Source: Collinsella aerofaciens (lineage in GTDB: Bacteria; Actinomycetota; Coriobacteriia; Coriobacteriales; Coriobacteriaceae). Taken from it: a stretch of DNA of 64,000 nucleotides. Each line of letters starts with the position of its first letter. Position 1 is the first letter of the stretch. The stretch covers positions 124,001-188,000 of the forward strand of contig NZ_CP024160.1 in assembly GCF_002736145.1 (NCBI RefSeq), read 5' to 3'. Below, piece after piece: positions 17,901 to 25,901 of this stretch. The notes beneath the pieces are model-generated. The model had not been told where the DNA came from. It searched no databases and was given only the letters and a program-made list of their open reading frames with translations. The position numbers and the translations under genes are program-made.

Positions 17901-18693
17901 TGAGGCAGACGGGCTTGGCGTCGCGACCGAGCTCGTGGCGCATTTCCATGTAGCGGTCGAAGGCCTGCTGCACCACGGCGTCGTCGATCGTCACGTCGTC
18001 CAGGACGGTGCCGAAGGTGGTGTGGCGGCAGTGATCGGACCAGTAGGTGTCGATCACGCGGATCTCGGTGATGGTGGGGTCGCGATCTTCATCGCGGAAG
18101 TACTGCTGGCAAAAGGCGATGTCCGCCTCGTCCATGGCAAGACCGCGCTCGGAGATAAAGGCGGCAAGGCCGGCCTCGTCGAGCTCGCGGAAGCCGGCGA
18201 GCACCTCGACGGGCGCAGGCTCGGGGGTCTCCATGTACAGTGTCTTGGGCAGGTCGAGCGAGGCGATGCGCGCCTCGACGGGGTTCACCACGTAGTGCTT
18301 GATGGCCTCGACGGCGGCTTCGTCCAGAGCGCCCGAGATCATATAGACCTTGGCGGAGCGCACGGCGGGGCGCTCGCCCTGGCTGATGAGCTGCACGCAC
18401 TCGCTGGCGGAGTCGGCGCGCTGGTCAAACTGGCCAGGCAGGAATTCGACGGCAAAGATGGCGCCATCGCTTGCGGGGAGCTCGTCGTAGGTCACATCGA
18501 CCTGGGGCTCGCTAAAGACGGTCGGCACGCAGGAGCGGAAAAGCTCCTCGTCGATGCCCTCGACGTCGTAGCGGTTGATGATCCTCAGGGCCTCGATGCC
18601 CTTGATGCCGAGAATCTCGGTCAGCTCGCCCTTGAGCTGCTGAGCCTCGACGTCGAACCCGGGTTTCTTCTCCACGTAGATACGAGAGACCAT
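14947..18693 (-). CDS. purL: phosphoribosylformylglycinamidine synthase (single-chain FGAM synthase)
   Basis: A 1248-residue single-chain enzyme that converts FGAR, glutamine and ATP to FGAM in purine synthesis. The ATG at 18693 follows GGAAGGCAGGAA; the longer frame upstream is discounted. It has the N-terminal PurS-like part (MVSRIYVEKKPGFDVEAQQL), the synthetase halves (DHCRHTTFGTVLDDV; FLFKNETHNHPTEIEPFGG; NDFGAGGVSVAVGEL) and, from about residue 975, a glutamine amidotransferase domain with GICNGFQ (nucleophile Cys) and AISHGEGRF. Length and order fit the clostridial-type large PurL rather than the split PurL/PurQ/PurS system. No other pur gene is adjacent, and no purine riboswitch was seen upstream. 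Confidence 0.95.
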   Translation of the reverse strand: MVSRIYVEKKPGFDVEAQQLKGELTEILGIKGIEALRIINRYDVEGIDEELFRSCVPTVFSEPQVDVTYDELPASDGAIFAVEFLPGQFDQRADSASECVQLISQGERPAVRSAKVYMISGALDEAAVEAIKHYVVNPVEARIASLDLPKTLYMETPEPAPVEVLAGFRELDEAGLAAFISERGLAMDEADIAFCQQYFRDEDRDPTITEIRVIDTYWSDHCRHTTFGTVLDDVTIDDAVVQQAFDRYMEMRHELGRDAKPVCLMDMGTIGAKYLKKTGVMTDVDESEEINACTVKVKVDVDGEDQDWLFLFKNETHNHPTEIEPFGGAATCVGGAIRDPLSGRSYVYQAMRVTGAGDPTVPVSETLEGKLPQRKLVTTAAAGYSSYGNQIGLATGQVNELYHPGYVAKRMEVGAVVGATPANHVRRECPAPTDKIILLGGRTGRDGIGGATGSSKTQNTESIETSGAEVQKGNAPVERKLQRLFRRGDACRLIKRCNDFGAGGVSVAVGELADGLYVDLDTVTKKYDGLDGTELAISESQERMACAVADGDVEEFMGYAAEENLEATVIAEVTAEPRMRMAWNGVAIVDLSREFLNSNGAPKHQVAHVCARSVWQPSWAGTTLAERMTSLVTDLNVASNKGLSERFDSTIGAATVLMPFGGKTQLTPSSAMVAKFPVDGETTTASAMAWGFNPYLMEADQFAGAYLSVVESIAKLVAAGFEHKRAYLSFQEYFERLRTEAERWGKPMAAVLGALMAQVDLGAGAIGGKDSMSGSFEDEAGELNVPPTLISFAVAVGRAARAVSPEFKGLTHRVVRIAPATYGEDYRPDAQQLLAAFDAVEALTATGNALAISTPGYGCGAESLFKMCVGNQIGIELAEDVDVESLFTPLYGSFIVELAEDAELPEVADGVVVEPLGTTVEGYVIDTGSEVIELAELQEAWESGIEGVFAYRSAGETPEVETIDFRAKDIHVYGGAKIARPRVIIPVFPGNNCEYDSARAFRAAGAEADTFVINNLTPEAVAESTHELARRIRASQIVMIPGGFSGGDEPDGSAKFITAFFRAPEVTEAVRDLLKARDGLMLGICNGFQALVKLGLVPYGDIVDATPDAPTLTFNTIGRHQSRLVRTRISSNLSPWLSQCSLDDPYTVAISHGEGRFVANDEVLAQLIANGQVATQYVGEDGKPNMDLSVNPNGSALAIEGITSPDGRVLGKMGHAERRGDNLYRNVPEHVPGDKFMPIFESGVAYFA

Positions 18694-18877
18694 TGGTTCC
18701 TGCCTTCCTGATCGGTTGGGCGTACGGTACGGTATGCGGCAGCGGTCGGTTTGCGGGGCGGGCCTCGCAGTCGCCTTGAGCCACATGTTTGTAAACCTCA
18801 CTATGATACGACAGCTCGCGGCGCGTTGAGGACGGCGAGGGTGCTACAGTGAAGCGCAAACAAGAGAAAGGCATCAC

Positions 18878-20440
18878 ATGGCATTCGTTTCGCTCGCCAT
18901 CATCGCGCTCGTGGCCTTTGCAAGCCCCTTCATCGCCTCGGCGATTCCTGGAAAACCCGTTCCTGAGACGGTCTTTTTGCTCGTGCTCGGCGCAGTGCTG
19001 GGACCTCATATGCTCGGCGTCATCCATGTAGATACCGAGGTCTCGCTTGTGTCCGAGCTCGGTCTGGCCTTCTTGTTCTTGCTTGCCGGCTTTGAGATCG
19101 ATCCCAAGAGCATCACGGGCGTCGAGGGGCGCTACGGCTTGGCGACGTGGGTCGTCACGTTTGGTATCGCCTGGCTTGCCGTGCGCTTTACCCCGTGGTT
19201 CTCGGTCAGTCATTTCGACGGTATCGCCGTGACGCTTGCCCTTACTTCGACGGCGCTCGGCACACTCGTGCCCATCATGCGTGAGCGCTCGCTCACTGGC
19301 ACGCGTGTGGGCGACTCGATTCTCGCGTATGGCACCTGGGGCGAACTTGGACCCGTGCTTGCTATGTCGGTGTTGCTGTCTGCCCGCACTGGCATCCAAA
19401 CGCTCGTAATCCTTGGCTTGTTTGCGGTGGTTTGCGTGTTGCTGGCCGTGGTTCCAAGCCGCTCCAAGCGCGTCGGCAGCCGCTTCTTTGCGTTTGTCGA
19501 GGAACGTGCCGATACCACGTCGCAGACCTTCGTGCGCCTGACGGTGCTCATCCTGGTCACGCTCGTGGCGTTCTCGGCCGTCTTTGATCTCGACATCGTG
19601 TTGGGTTCTTTTGCCGCCGGCTTTGTCCTGCGCTATATCATCCCCGAGGGCAACCATACGCTCGAGACCAAGCTCGACGGCCTGGCCTACGGCTTTTTGA
19701 TTCCGGTGTTCTTTACCGTATCGGGCGCAAAGATCGACCTGACGGCCGTGGTGTCGCGCCCGGGCTTGCTCGCGGGCTTTATCGTGGCGTTGTTGATTAT
19801 TCGTGCCGTGCCCATTCTTATCTCTATGAGCATTTGTCCTGCGACGCGCGATGTCTCGGCGTATGGCCGCATCACCGTGGCGCTCTACTGCACCACGGCG
19901 CTGCCGATCATCGTTGCCGTGACGAGCGTTGCCGTCAACGCGGGTGCGCTGTCGCAAGACATCGCGTCGATTATGGTTGCCGCCGGCGCCATCACGGTGT
20001 TCTTGATGCCATTGCTCGCGCAGCTCTTCTACCGCGTGGTCGATGCCGCACCGGTCGCCGCCGTGGCAGAGGTTGCCGAGCATCCATCCGATGCGCTCGA
20101 CATCCTGCGCGCTCACCACGACCTAGCGAGCTTGCTCGCGCGCGAGCATGAGCTGCTGACTTCGCATGGCCATGGTCGCGTATTCGAGGGCCTGCCTACG
20201 CTCGATACGATTGCCGAGCGTCTTTCTGCCGAGGCGGCGAGCGGCCACATCGATGCCCGCATCGTGGACGCGGCGCACCTGCTTGCCGATAAGACCTATG
20301 GAGACGAGGTCGACCCGTCCGAGCTGACCCAGCGCGAGCGTCGCCGCCTGGAGCGCGCCAAGCTCGCCGTACGCGAATACCGCCGCCGCATGCTGGAGCT
20401 CTATGCAAGAGAAGAAGCCGAGGACGACGACGGTAAGTAG
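18878..20440 (+). CDS. CPA2-family cation/proton antiporter
   Basis: A 520-residue protein with about twelve membrane segments over residues 1-395 and a charged cytoplasmic tail (about 125 residues, helical, ending in an acidic EEAEDDDGK). Features are PGKPVPETVFLLVLGAVLGP, LAFLFLLAGFEIDP and LTSTALGTLVPIMRE, typical of Na+/H+ or K+/H+ exchangers of the CPA2 group. It starts at an ATG behind GAGAAAGG, divergent from purL. The ion is not predictable. The tail has no recognisable TrkA domain. Confidence 0.85.
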   Translation: MAFVSLAIIALVAFASPFIASAIPGKPVPETVFLLVLGAVLGPHMLGVIHVDTEVSLVSELGLAFLFLLAGFEIDPKSITGVEGRYGLATWVVTFGIAWLAVRFTPWFSVSHFDGIAVTLALTSTALGTLVPIMRERSLTGTRVGDSILAYGTWGELGPVLAMSVLLSARTGIQTLVILGLFAVVCVLLAVVPSRSKRVGSRFFAFVEERADTTSQTFVRLTVLILVTLVAFSAVFDLDIVLGSFAAGFVLRYIIPEGNHTLETKLDGLAYGFLIPVFFTVSGAKIDLTAVVSRPGLLAGFIVALLIIRAVPILISMSICPATRDVSAYGRITVALYCTTALPIIVAVTSVAVNAGALSQDIASIMVAAGAITVFLMPLLAQLFYRVVDAAPVAAVAEVAEHPSDALDILRAHHDLASLLAREHELLTSHGHGRVFEGLPTLDTIAERLSAEAASGHIDARIVDAAHLLADKTYGDEVDPSELTQRERRRLERAKLAVREYRRRMLELYAREEAEDDDGK

Positions 20441-20456
20441 TCGATACTCTCTCGGG

Positions 20457-20501
20457 GAAGCCGCGTCCCGCTTTGAAGGCTCGGAACGGGATGTGGTTTC
20501 C
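20457..20501. repeat. intergenic palindrome 1 (GGGAC core)
   Basis: GGAAGCCGCGTCCCG at 20457-20471 pairs, with a few G-U pairs, with CGGGATGTGGTTTCC at 20487-20501. It lies just after the antiporter stop and shares its arm pattern (GGAA...GTCCCG / CGGGA...TTTCC) with the next element, so the two look like copies of one repetitive palindrome. Confidence 0.6.
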
Positions 20502-20516
20502 GAAACGGGGACCGTT

Positions 20517-20564
20517 GGGAAACTGTGTCCCGTTTTGGGCTGAAATGCCGGGACGCAGTTTCCC
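20517..20564. repeat. intergenic palindrome 2 (GGGAC core)
   Basis: GGGAAACTGTGTCCCG (20517-20532) faces CGGGACGCAGTTTCCC (20549-20564); 15 of 16 positions are complementary and the remaining one is a T-G wobble. The loop is about 16 nt. REP-like in design. It is followed 16 bp later by the terminator at 20580. Confidence 0.6.
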
Positions 20565-20579
20565 TTACAAACAGAACAA

Positions 20580-20618
20580 GGCGCGCTGCCTGCGGTTGAT
20601 GCAGGCAGCGCGCCTTTT
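20580..20618 (+). terminator. strong terminator between antiporter gene and hom
   Basis: A 14-bp perfect stem (GGCGCGCTGCCTGC at 20580-20593; GCAGGCAGCGCGCC at 20601-20614), 7-nt loop, then TTTT and GCGTT on the plus strand. It ends the antiporter transcript. On the minus strand the tail is only TTGTT, so it may terminate hom less well. Confidence 0.85.
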
Positions 20619-20651
20619 GCGTTAAGCTCCGTTGAGGTTCGAAGTCGTGGA

Positions 20652-21995
20652 CTAGTTGGCCATGACGCCTCCGGTCCAAGCCTCAACGTCCTCGATGCGC
20701 AGGACGTTGGCGACCTCGGCCACGCAGTCGACGCTGGCAAGCTCGGCGGCGGCAGCCTGGACGTCCTTCTCGAGCGCGCGGTGCGTCAGGAAGATGACCG
20801 AGCAGGCATCGCTAACGCCCGACTTGCCGTCCTCGACCTGGTTGATGAGCGAGATCGAGATGTTGTGCTTGGCAAAGATATCGACCGTCTCGGACAGGGC
20901 GCCCACGCGGTCGGCGACCTTCAGGCGCACATAGTACTTGGTCTGGAGCTCGTCCATGGGCTTAAAGGCGAGGTTGTGGCCATAGGGCTCAATCTCGGGC
21001 AGCGGAGCCACGCCGCGGCTGATCTGCTCGGAGAGCGATAGGATATCGCCCACGACGGCGCTTGCGGTGGGGAAGGAGCCTGCGCCGGCACCGTAGAACA
21101 TAGTCTCGCCCACGGCGTCGCCTACCACGTAGACAGCGTTCATGGCGCCGTTGACCTTGGCAAGCATGTGGTCGGCGGGGATCAGCGTGGGATGCACGCG
21201 GACGTCGACACCGGCGTCGGTGTTGCGGGCGATGCCCAGCAGCTTGATGGTGTAGCCGAGCTCGCGGGCCTGGGCGATGTCCTCGGCGCCGATGGTACGG
21301 ATACCCTGCTGGTACACATCGTCGGTGGTAACGCGGGTGCCAAAGCCGATGGAGGCGAGGATGGCCGTCTTGCTGGCGGCGTCGAAGCCGTCGACATCGG
21401 CGGACGGGTCGGCCTCGGCATAGCCCTTGGCCTGCGCGTCGGCAAGCACGTCAGCGTAATCGGCGCCCTCGGCGTCCATGCGCGACAGGATATAGTTGGT
21501 GGTGCCGTTGAGGATGCCGGCGATGGTCAGGATCTTATTACCCACCAGGTCGTGCTCGAGCGTGCTGACGATGGGGATGCCGCCACCGCAGCTGGCCTCG
21601 CACTTAATCTGCACGCCGCACTCACGCGCCTTCTCGGCGAGCGTCTCGACATGACGGCCCAGCAGGGCCTTGTTGGCAGAGACGACGTGCTTGCCGTTCT
21701 CGAAGGCGGTGGTGAAGATCTCGGTCGCGGGGTGCTCGCCTCCGATGAGCTCGACGACGATATCGACGACTGGGTCGGTGACGACATCATGCCAGTCACT
21801 CGTAAAGGCCTCGCGCTCAATACCGGCTGCTTCAGCCTGCTCCCAGGCAAGCGCGCAGGCGCGGGTCAGCTTAAGGTCGATGCCGTAGGCGGCCAGGTAC
21901 TCATCGTGGTGGCTCTTAATCAGGCGGGCCACGCCGCCGCCGACGGTTCCCAGACCGATGAGGCCGACGTTCACGGTGCGCAGGGGTTCGCTCAT
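20652..21995 (-). CDS. hom: homoserine dehydrogenase with C-terminal ACT domain
   Basis: A 447-residue enzyme reducing aspartate semialdehyde to homoserine for threonine and methionine synthesis. It starts at an ATG behind GAAGGAG. The N-terminus has the nucleotide site (VGLIGLGTVGGGVARL), then the ANKALLGRH and ILNGTTNYIL signatures and AEADPSADVDGFDAASK (catalytic region). An ACT regulatory domain at about residues 355-430 (YYVRLKVADRVGALSETVDI) points to threonine feedback. Full family length; monocistronic here. Confidence 0.95.
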   Translation of the reverse strand: MSEPLRTVNVGLIGLGTVGGGVARLIKSHHDEYLAAYGIDLKLTRACALAWEQAEAAGIEREAFTSDWHDVVTDPVVDIVVELIGGEHPATEIFTTAFENGKHVVSANKALLGRHVETLAEKARECGVQIKCEASCGGGIPIVSTLEHDLVGNKILTIAGILNGTTNYILSRMDAEGADYADVLADAQAKGYAEADPSADVDGFDAASKTAILASIGFGTRVTTDDVYQQGIRTIGAEDIAQARELGYTIKLLGIARNTDAGVDVRVHPTLIPADHMLAKVNGAMNAVYVVGDAVGETMFYGAGAGSFPTASAVVGDILSLSEQISRGVAPLPEIEPYGHNLAFKPMDELQTKYYVRLKVADRVGALSETVDIFAKHNISISLINQVEDGKSGVSDACSVIFLTHRALEKDVQAAAAELASVDCVAEVANVLRIEDVEAWTGGVMAN

Positions 21996-22245
21996 AGATA
22001 GCTCCTTCGTGCATCTTATGGATGGATTAACCGCTTAAAGGTTGAGTGCATTCTAGCGTGAACCGAGGGCGCGTGCTCGCCAGGCAACAGGAGTCGCACA
22101 AAACGGCACCCCCGAAACGCTGCGGAAACATTGGAAACATGCTCGCTACAAACGGAACTCCGTAACAAACTGTCAACGTTTGCGCCATAAGGTTTGCCCC
22201 GTACCGCAAGACGGCCGCACCGCGGCCAGCGAAAAGGGGGACACC

Positions 22246-23412
22246 ATGTTCAACATCAACAGCACGCTCAGCCGTAGGAACTTTCTCGCCGGCGCCGCGG
22301 CGCTCGGCAGCACCGCCGCGCTCGCTGGTTGTTCGTCGGGTAGCTCGGACGGCGGCTCCGCCGATGACGGCAAGACCTTCAAGATTGGTGTCATCGGCCC
22401 TCTGACTGGCGCCGCGGCAACCTATGGTGTTTCGGCCGAGAAGGGTGCCAAGCTCGCCGCCAAGGATTTCTCGACCAAGGACCTCAAGCTCTCGCTTAAG
22501 TCCGAGGATGACGTCGCCGACGGCGAGAAGGCCATCAACGCCTTCAATACCTTGTGCGACTGGGGCATGCAGGCGCTCGTCGGCCCCGTCACCACCGGTG
22601 CTGCCGTCGCCGTCTCGGGCGAGATTGCCGACGATATGCTCATGGTCACGCCTTCGGCTTCGTCGCTCGACGTCACCAAGGACAAGACCACGGTCTTCCA
22701 GGTTTGCTTCACCGATCCCACCATGGGCGCCAGCGCCGCGAAGTTCTTGGCCGAGAAGTATGCAGACGCCAAGATCGCCCTGTTCTACAACTCCGGCGAT
22801 ACGTACAGCTCGGGCGTTGCCGATGCCTTTGCCGAGCAGGCCAAGGCATCCAAGCTCGACATCGTCGATACCGAGACCTTTAAGGACGACTCCTCCACGA
22901 GCTTTACCAACCAGCTCACCAAGGCCAAGGAGGCCGGCGCCACGCTTATCTTTGCCCCGATCTACTACACGCCGGCGTCCGTCCTGCTCAAGAACGCCAA
23001 GGACATGGGCTACGACATGACGCTCATGGGCACCGACGGCATGGACGGCCTGCTCTCCGTTGAGGGCTTCGATACCTCCCTTGCCGAGGGCGTATTGCTC
23101 ATGACCCCGTTCTCTGCCGACGATGAGAAGAACGCCGACTTCGTTAAGGCCTATAAGGATGCCTACGACGAGACGCCTAACCAGTTTGCCGCCGACGCCT
23201 ACGATTGCGTCCACGCCATCGCCGAGGCTATTGATAAGGCGGGCATCGACATTACGGCTGACGGCGCCGACATTGCCGGCGATCTTGCCAAGGCCATGCG
23301 CAAGATCAAGATCGAGGGCCTGACGGGCGAGCTCACGTGGAACGACGAGGGCCAAGTCGAGAAGCCCGCTACAGCCTATGTGATCCAGGACGGCAAGTAC
23401 ATCGCCGCCTAA
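22246..23412 (+). CDS. livJ: ABC transporter substrate-binding lipoprotein (LivJ type), copy 1
   Basis: A 388-residue periplasmic-binding-type lipoprotein. The ATG at 22246 follows AAAAGGGGG. The signal has a Tat-like SRRNFLAG and a lipobox LAGC, so it is probably exported folded and lipid-anchored outside the membrane. The mature part is a type I binding fold (KIGVIGPLTGAAATYG; DGEKAINAFNTLCDWGMQAL; ALVGPVTTGAAVAV). Such proteins bind branched-chain amino acids, amides or urea. A close paralogue follows, then livHMGF, to which both may deliver substrate. Confidence 0.9.
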   Translation: MFNINSTLSRRNFLAGAAALGSTAALAGCSSGSSDGGSADDGKTFKIGVIGPLTGAAATYGVSAEKGAKLAAKDFSTKDLKLSLKSEDDVADGEKAINAFNTLCDWGMQALVGPVTTGAAVAVSGEIADDMLMVTPSASSLDVTKDKTTVFQVCFTDPTMGASAAKFLAEKYADAKIALFYNSGDTYSSGVADAFAEQAKASKLDIVDTETFKDDSSTSFTNQLTKAKEAGATLIFAPIYYTPASVLLKNAKDMGYDMTLMGTDGMDGLLSVEGFDTSLAEGVLLMTPFSADDEKNADFVKAYKDAYDETPNQFAADAYDCVHAIAEAIDKAGIDITADGADIAGDLAKAMRKIKIEGLTGELTWNDEGQVEKPATAYVIQDGKYIAA

Positions 23413-23683
23413 GTGCATATACAACGAGACCGGTGGGGTCGTTGCATTCAGGACGAGGACGCTTGTAACAGAACAGAAACATTACTTTCACACAATAAAG
23501 TGGCTAAACTGCATAAACTAATAGAAATACACATAAATATGGATAAATGGACAAAACAAAAGAAAAGTTGAAATAATCGTCACTTTTCTCAACTAAAGCG
23601 TCTACTATTTTGCGAACGCCGAACACGGCGAAGGATGGCCTGTCGGGTAACCGAAACCCGACGAGATTTGAGAGGAGAGCCGC
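23413..23683 (+). promoter_or_regulatory. AT-rich leader of second livJ with hairpins
   Basis: About 271 bp. Roughly 23500-23600 is strikingly AT-rich for this genome. It contains a GTAAC-N6-GAAAC box (23465-23480), then two short hairpins just before the start: CGCCG/CGGCG at 23617-23630 and GTCGGGT/ACCCGAC at 23642-23662. A separate promoter for the second livJ is likely; its -10 may be the TACTAT near 23602. Confidence 0.45.
23465..23480 (+). promoter_or_regulatory. GlnR-like box (GTAAC-N6-GAAAC)
   Basis: GTAAC at 23465-23469 and GAAAC at 23476-23480, 6 bp apart, match the half-site pair described for actinobacterial GlnR nitrogen regulators (gTnAC-N6-GaAAC). It sits upstream of the second livJ, a plausible nitrogen-controlled transporter. 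No GlnR gene is in this window; chance occurrence is possible. Confidence 0.35.
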
Positions 23684-24871
23684 ATGTCGAGCCTCACCGG
23701 TAAGTCATTGAACCCTGTTATGAATCGCAGGAGCGTTATCGCGAGCGCAGCAGGTCTGGGGGCGATGTCCATTCTAGCTGGCTGCTCCTCCAACGGCGGC
23801 GACAGCGGTTCCGCTTCGGGCGACGCTTCGTTTAAGATCGGCACCATCGGCCCGCTGACCGGCGCCAACGCGTCCTACGGCAAGTCCGTTACCCAGGGTG
23901 TCGAGCTTGGCTGCAAGGATTTCTCGACCAAGGAGCTGCCGCTTGCCAGCAAGGCCGAGGACGACCAGGCCGATGGCGAGAAGGCCGTCAACGCCTTCAA
24001 CACCCTGCTCGACTGGGGCATGCAGGCCCTCGTCGGCCCGACTACCACGGGTGCGTCGGTTGCCGTTGCCGCAGAGTGCGGTAACGACCCCAAGACGTTC
24101 ATGATCACCCCGTCCGCGTCCTCCGAGGATGTCACCGACGGCAAGGATTGCGTCTTCCAGGTTTGCTTCACTGACCCCAACCAGGGTGTCAACGCTGCCA
24201 AGTTCCTGGCGCAGAAGTATGCGGACGAGAAGTTCGTGCTGTTCTATAACTCCGGCGACGCCTATTCTTCGGGCATCGCAGATTCCTTTAAGGCCCAGGC
24301 CGCTGAGTCCAAGCTCGAGGTTGTTGACGAGGAGACCTTTAAGGACGACTCCGCCACGAGCTTTACCAACCAGCTGACCAAGGCCAAGCAGGCCGGCGCC
24401 ACCATGATCTTTGCGCCGATCTACTACACGCCGGCGTCCGTCCTGCTCAAGAACGCCAAGGACATGGGCTACGACGTCAAGATGATGGGCTGCGACGGCA
24501 TGGACGGCATCCTGGGCGTTGAGGGCTTCGACACCTCCCTTGCCGAGGGCCTGCTGCTCATGACCCCGTTCTCCGCCGACGACGAGAAGAACGCCGACTT
24601 CGTCAACGCTTACAAGGATAAGTACGGCGATACCCCCGACCAGTTTGCCGCCGACGCCTACGACGGCGTGCACGCGGTGGCCGAGGCCCTCAAGGAGGCC
24701 GGTCTTGGTGTCGACGCCGACCCGACCGAGGTCGCCGAGAAGCTGTCCAAGGCTATGCTCAAGATTACCGTTGACGGTCTGACCGGCAAGCTCACCTGGA
24801 ACGATAAGGGTCAGGTCCAGAAGGAGCCCACAGCGTACGTCATCACCGATGGCAAGTACGTACAGGCCTAA
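23684..24871 (+). CDS. livJ: ABC transporter substrate-binding lipoprotein (LivJ type), copy 2
   Basis: A 395-residue paralogue of the preceding gene, with long identical stretches (for example IFAPIYYTPASVLLKNAKDM) and the same fold. It starts at an ATG behind GAGAGGAGAG. The signal is again Tat-like (NRRSVIASAAG) with lipobox LAGC. Differences cluster in the ligand-facing N-lobe (for example VAAECGNDPKTFMI instead of VSGEIADDMLMV), so the two may prefer different ligands. It has its own leader and is followed by a hairpin that could limit read-through into the permease genes. Confidence 0.9.
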   Translation: MSSLTGKSLNPVMNRRSVIASAAGLGAMSILAGCSSNGGDSGSASGDASFKIGTIGPLTGANASYGKSVTQGVELGCKDFSTKELPLASKAEDDQADGEKAVNAFNTLLDWGMQALVGPTTTGASVAVAAECGNDPKTFMITPSASSEDVTDGKDCVFQVCFTDPNQGVNAAKFLAQKYADEKFVLFYNSGDAYSSGIADSFKAQAAESKLEVVDEETFKDDSATSFTNQLTKAKQAGATMIFAPIYYTPASVLLKNAKDMGYDVKMMGCDGMDGILGVEGFDTSLAEGLLLMTPFSADDEKNADFVNAYKDKYGDTPDQFAADAYDGVHAVAEALKEAGLGVDADPTEVAEKLSKAMLKITVDGLTGKLTWNDKGQVQKEPTAYVITDGKYVQA

Positions 24872-24902
24872 TAAGCCGCCTTACATAGAGCGGTTTTGAT
24901 CC

Positions 24903-24964
24903 CAAGCAGGGGAGGTTTTGGCCTTCCCTGCTTGCTTGGTATCTAGGGACAGTGTAACGTCCCT
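24903..24964 (+). repeat. two hairpins between livJ copy 2 and livH
   Basis: CAAGCAGGG (24903-24911) pairs with CCCTGCTTG (24926-24934); shortly after, AGGGAC (24945-24950) pairs with GTCCCT (24959-24964). Neither has a T-run. They may act as a partial terminator or RNA-stability barrier that keeps the binding protein more abundant than the permease. Confidence 0.5.
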
Positions 24965-25010
24965 GTTTCATACATTAACTGGAAACCTATTCGAAAGGGG
25001 GATGTGGAAC

Positions 25011-25892
25011 ATGACGGTCTTTATCCAATACCTGGTCAACGGCCTGTCCATGGGCAGCGTCTACGCCATCATCGCGTTGGGCTACACCATGGTCTACGGT
25101 ATCGCCAAGATGCTCAACTTCGCTCACGGCGATGTCATCATGGTCGGTGCCTATGTCTCGTTCTGCGCCACGTCGTATCTCGGCCTCCCGGGCTGGGCAT
25201 CTGTAGTTCTCTCTTGCGTGGTCTGCACGGTTCTCGGTGTTCTCATCGAGGGTCTGGCCTACAAGCCGCTGCGTCAGGCGGGCCCGCTGGCCGTTCTGAT
25301 CACGGCCATTGGCGTGTCTTACTTCCTGCAGAACGCCGCGCAGCTTCTGTGGGGCGCCACGCCCAAGAACTTCACTTCGCTCGTCACCTTCCAGGTGCCG
25401 GAGTTCTTGGCCAAGTTTAACGTAAGCGCCGTCTCGCTCGTCACCATCGTCGCCTGCCTGGTTATCATGGCCGGCCTGATGTTCTTTACAGGTAAGACCA
25501 AGATGGGCAAAGCCATGCGCGCCGTGTCCGAGGACAAGGCCGCCGCTCAGCTCATGGGCATCAACGTCAACCGCACTATTTCGATGACGTTTGCCATCGG
25601 CTCCGCCCTTGCCGCCATCGCCGGTGTGCTCCTGTGCTCCTACTCGCCGGTCCTGCAGCCCACCACGGGCGCCATGCCTGGCATCAAGGCCTTCGACGCC
25701 GCCGTTTTCGGCGGCATCGGCTCCATCCCCGGTGCCTTTGTCGGTGGCATTCTCATCGGCATCATCGAGGCGATGGCGCAGGCTTACATTTCCACGAGCC
25801 TTGCCAACTCCATCGTCTTTGGTGTTTTGATCATCGTCCTGCTCGTCAAGCCTGCCGGCCTCTTGGGCAAGTACGTCCCCGAGAAGGTGTAG
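25011..25892 (+). CDS. livH: branched-chain amino acid ABC transporter permease LivH
   Basis: A 293-residue permease. The ATG at 25011 lies 9 bp after AAAGGGGG; a longer frame begins in the intergenic hairpins. Eight or so membrane segments carry LivH hallmarks: VNGLSMGSVYAIIALGYTM, AKMLNFAHGDVIMVGAY and AFDAAVFGGIGSIPGAFVGG. It pairs with LivM to form the membrane channel of the importer. The livM start follows within 10 bp of the stop. Confidence 0.93.
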   Translation: MTVFIQYLVNGLSMGSVYAIIALGYTMVYGIAKMLNFAHGDVIMVGAYVSFCATSYLGLPGWASVVLSCVVCTVLGVLIEGLAYKPLRQAGPLAVLITAIGVSYFLQNAAQLLWGATPKNFTSLVTFQVPEFLAKFNVSAVSLVTIVACLVIMAGLMFFTGKTKMGKAMRAVSEDKAAAQLMGINVNRTISMTFAIGSALAAIAGVLLCSYSPVLQPTTGAMPGIKAFDAAVFGGIGSIPGAFVGGILIGIIEAMAQAYISTSLANSIVFGVLIIVLLVKPAGLLGKYVPEKV

Positions 25893-25901
25893 GTGAGCGT
25901 T

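Noticed and set aside
18694-18877. Purine riboswitch or PurR-type control before purL
   Set aside because: Looked for the conserved junction and loop motifs; none found in the 184-bp gap.
22001-22245. T-box or amino-acid riboswitch before hom or livJ
   Set aside because: No T-box sequence or specifier hairpin seen; only weak repeats of GGAAACAT.
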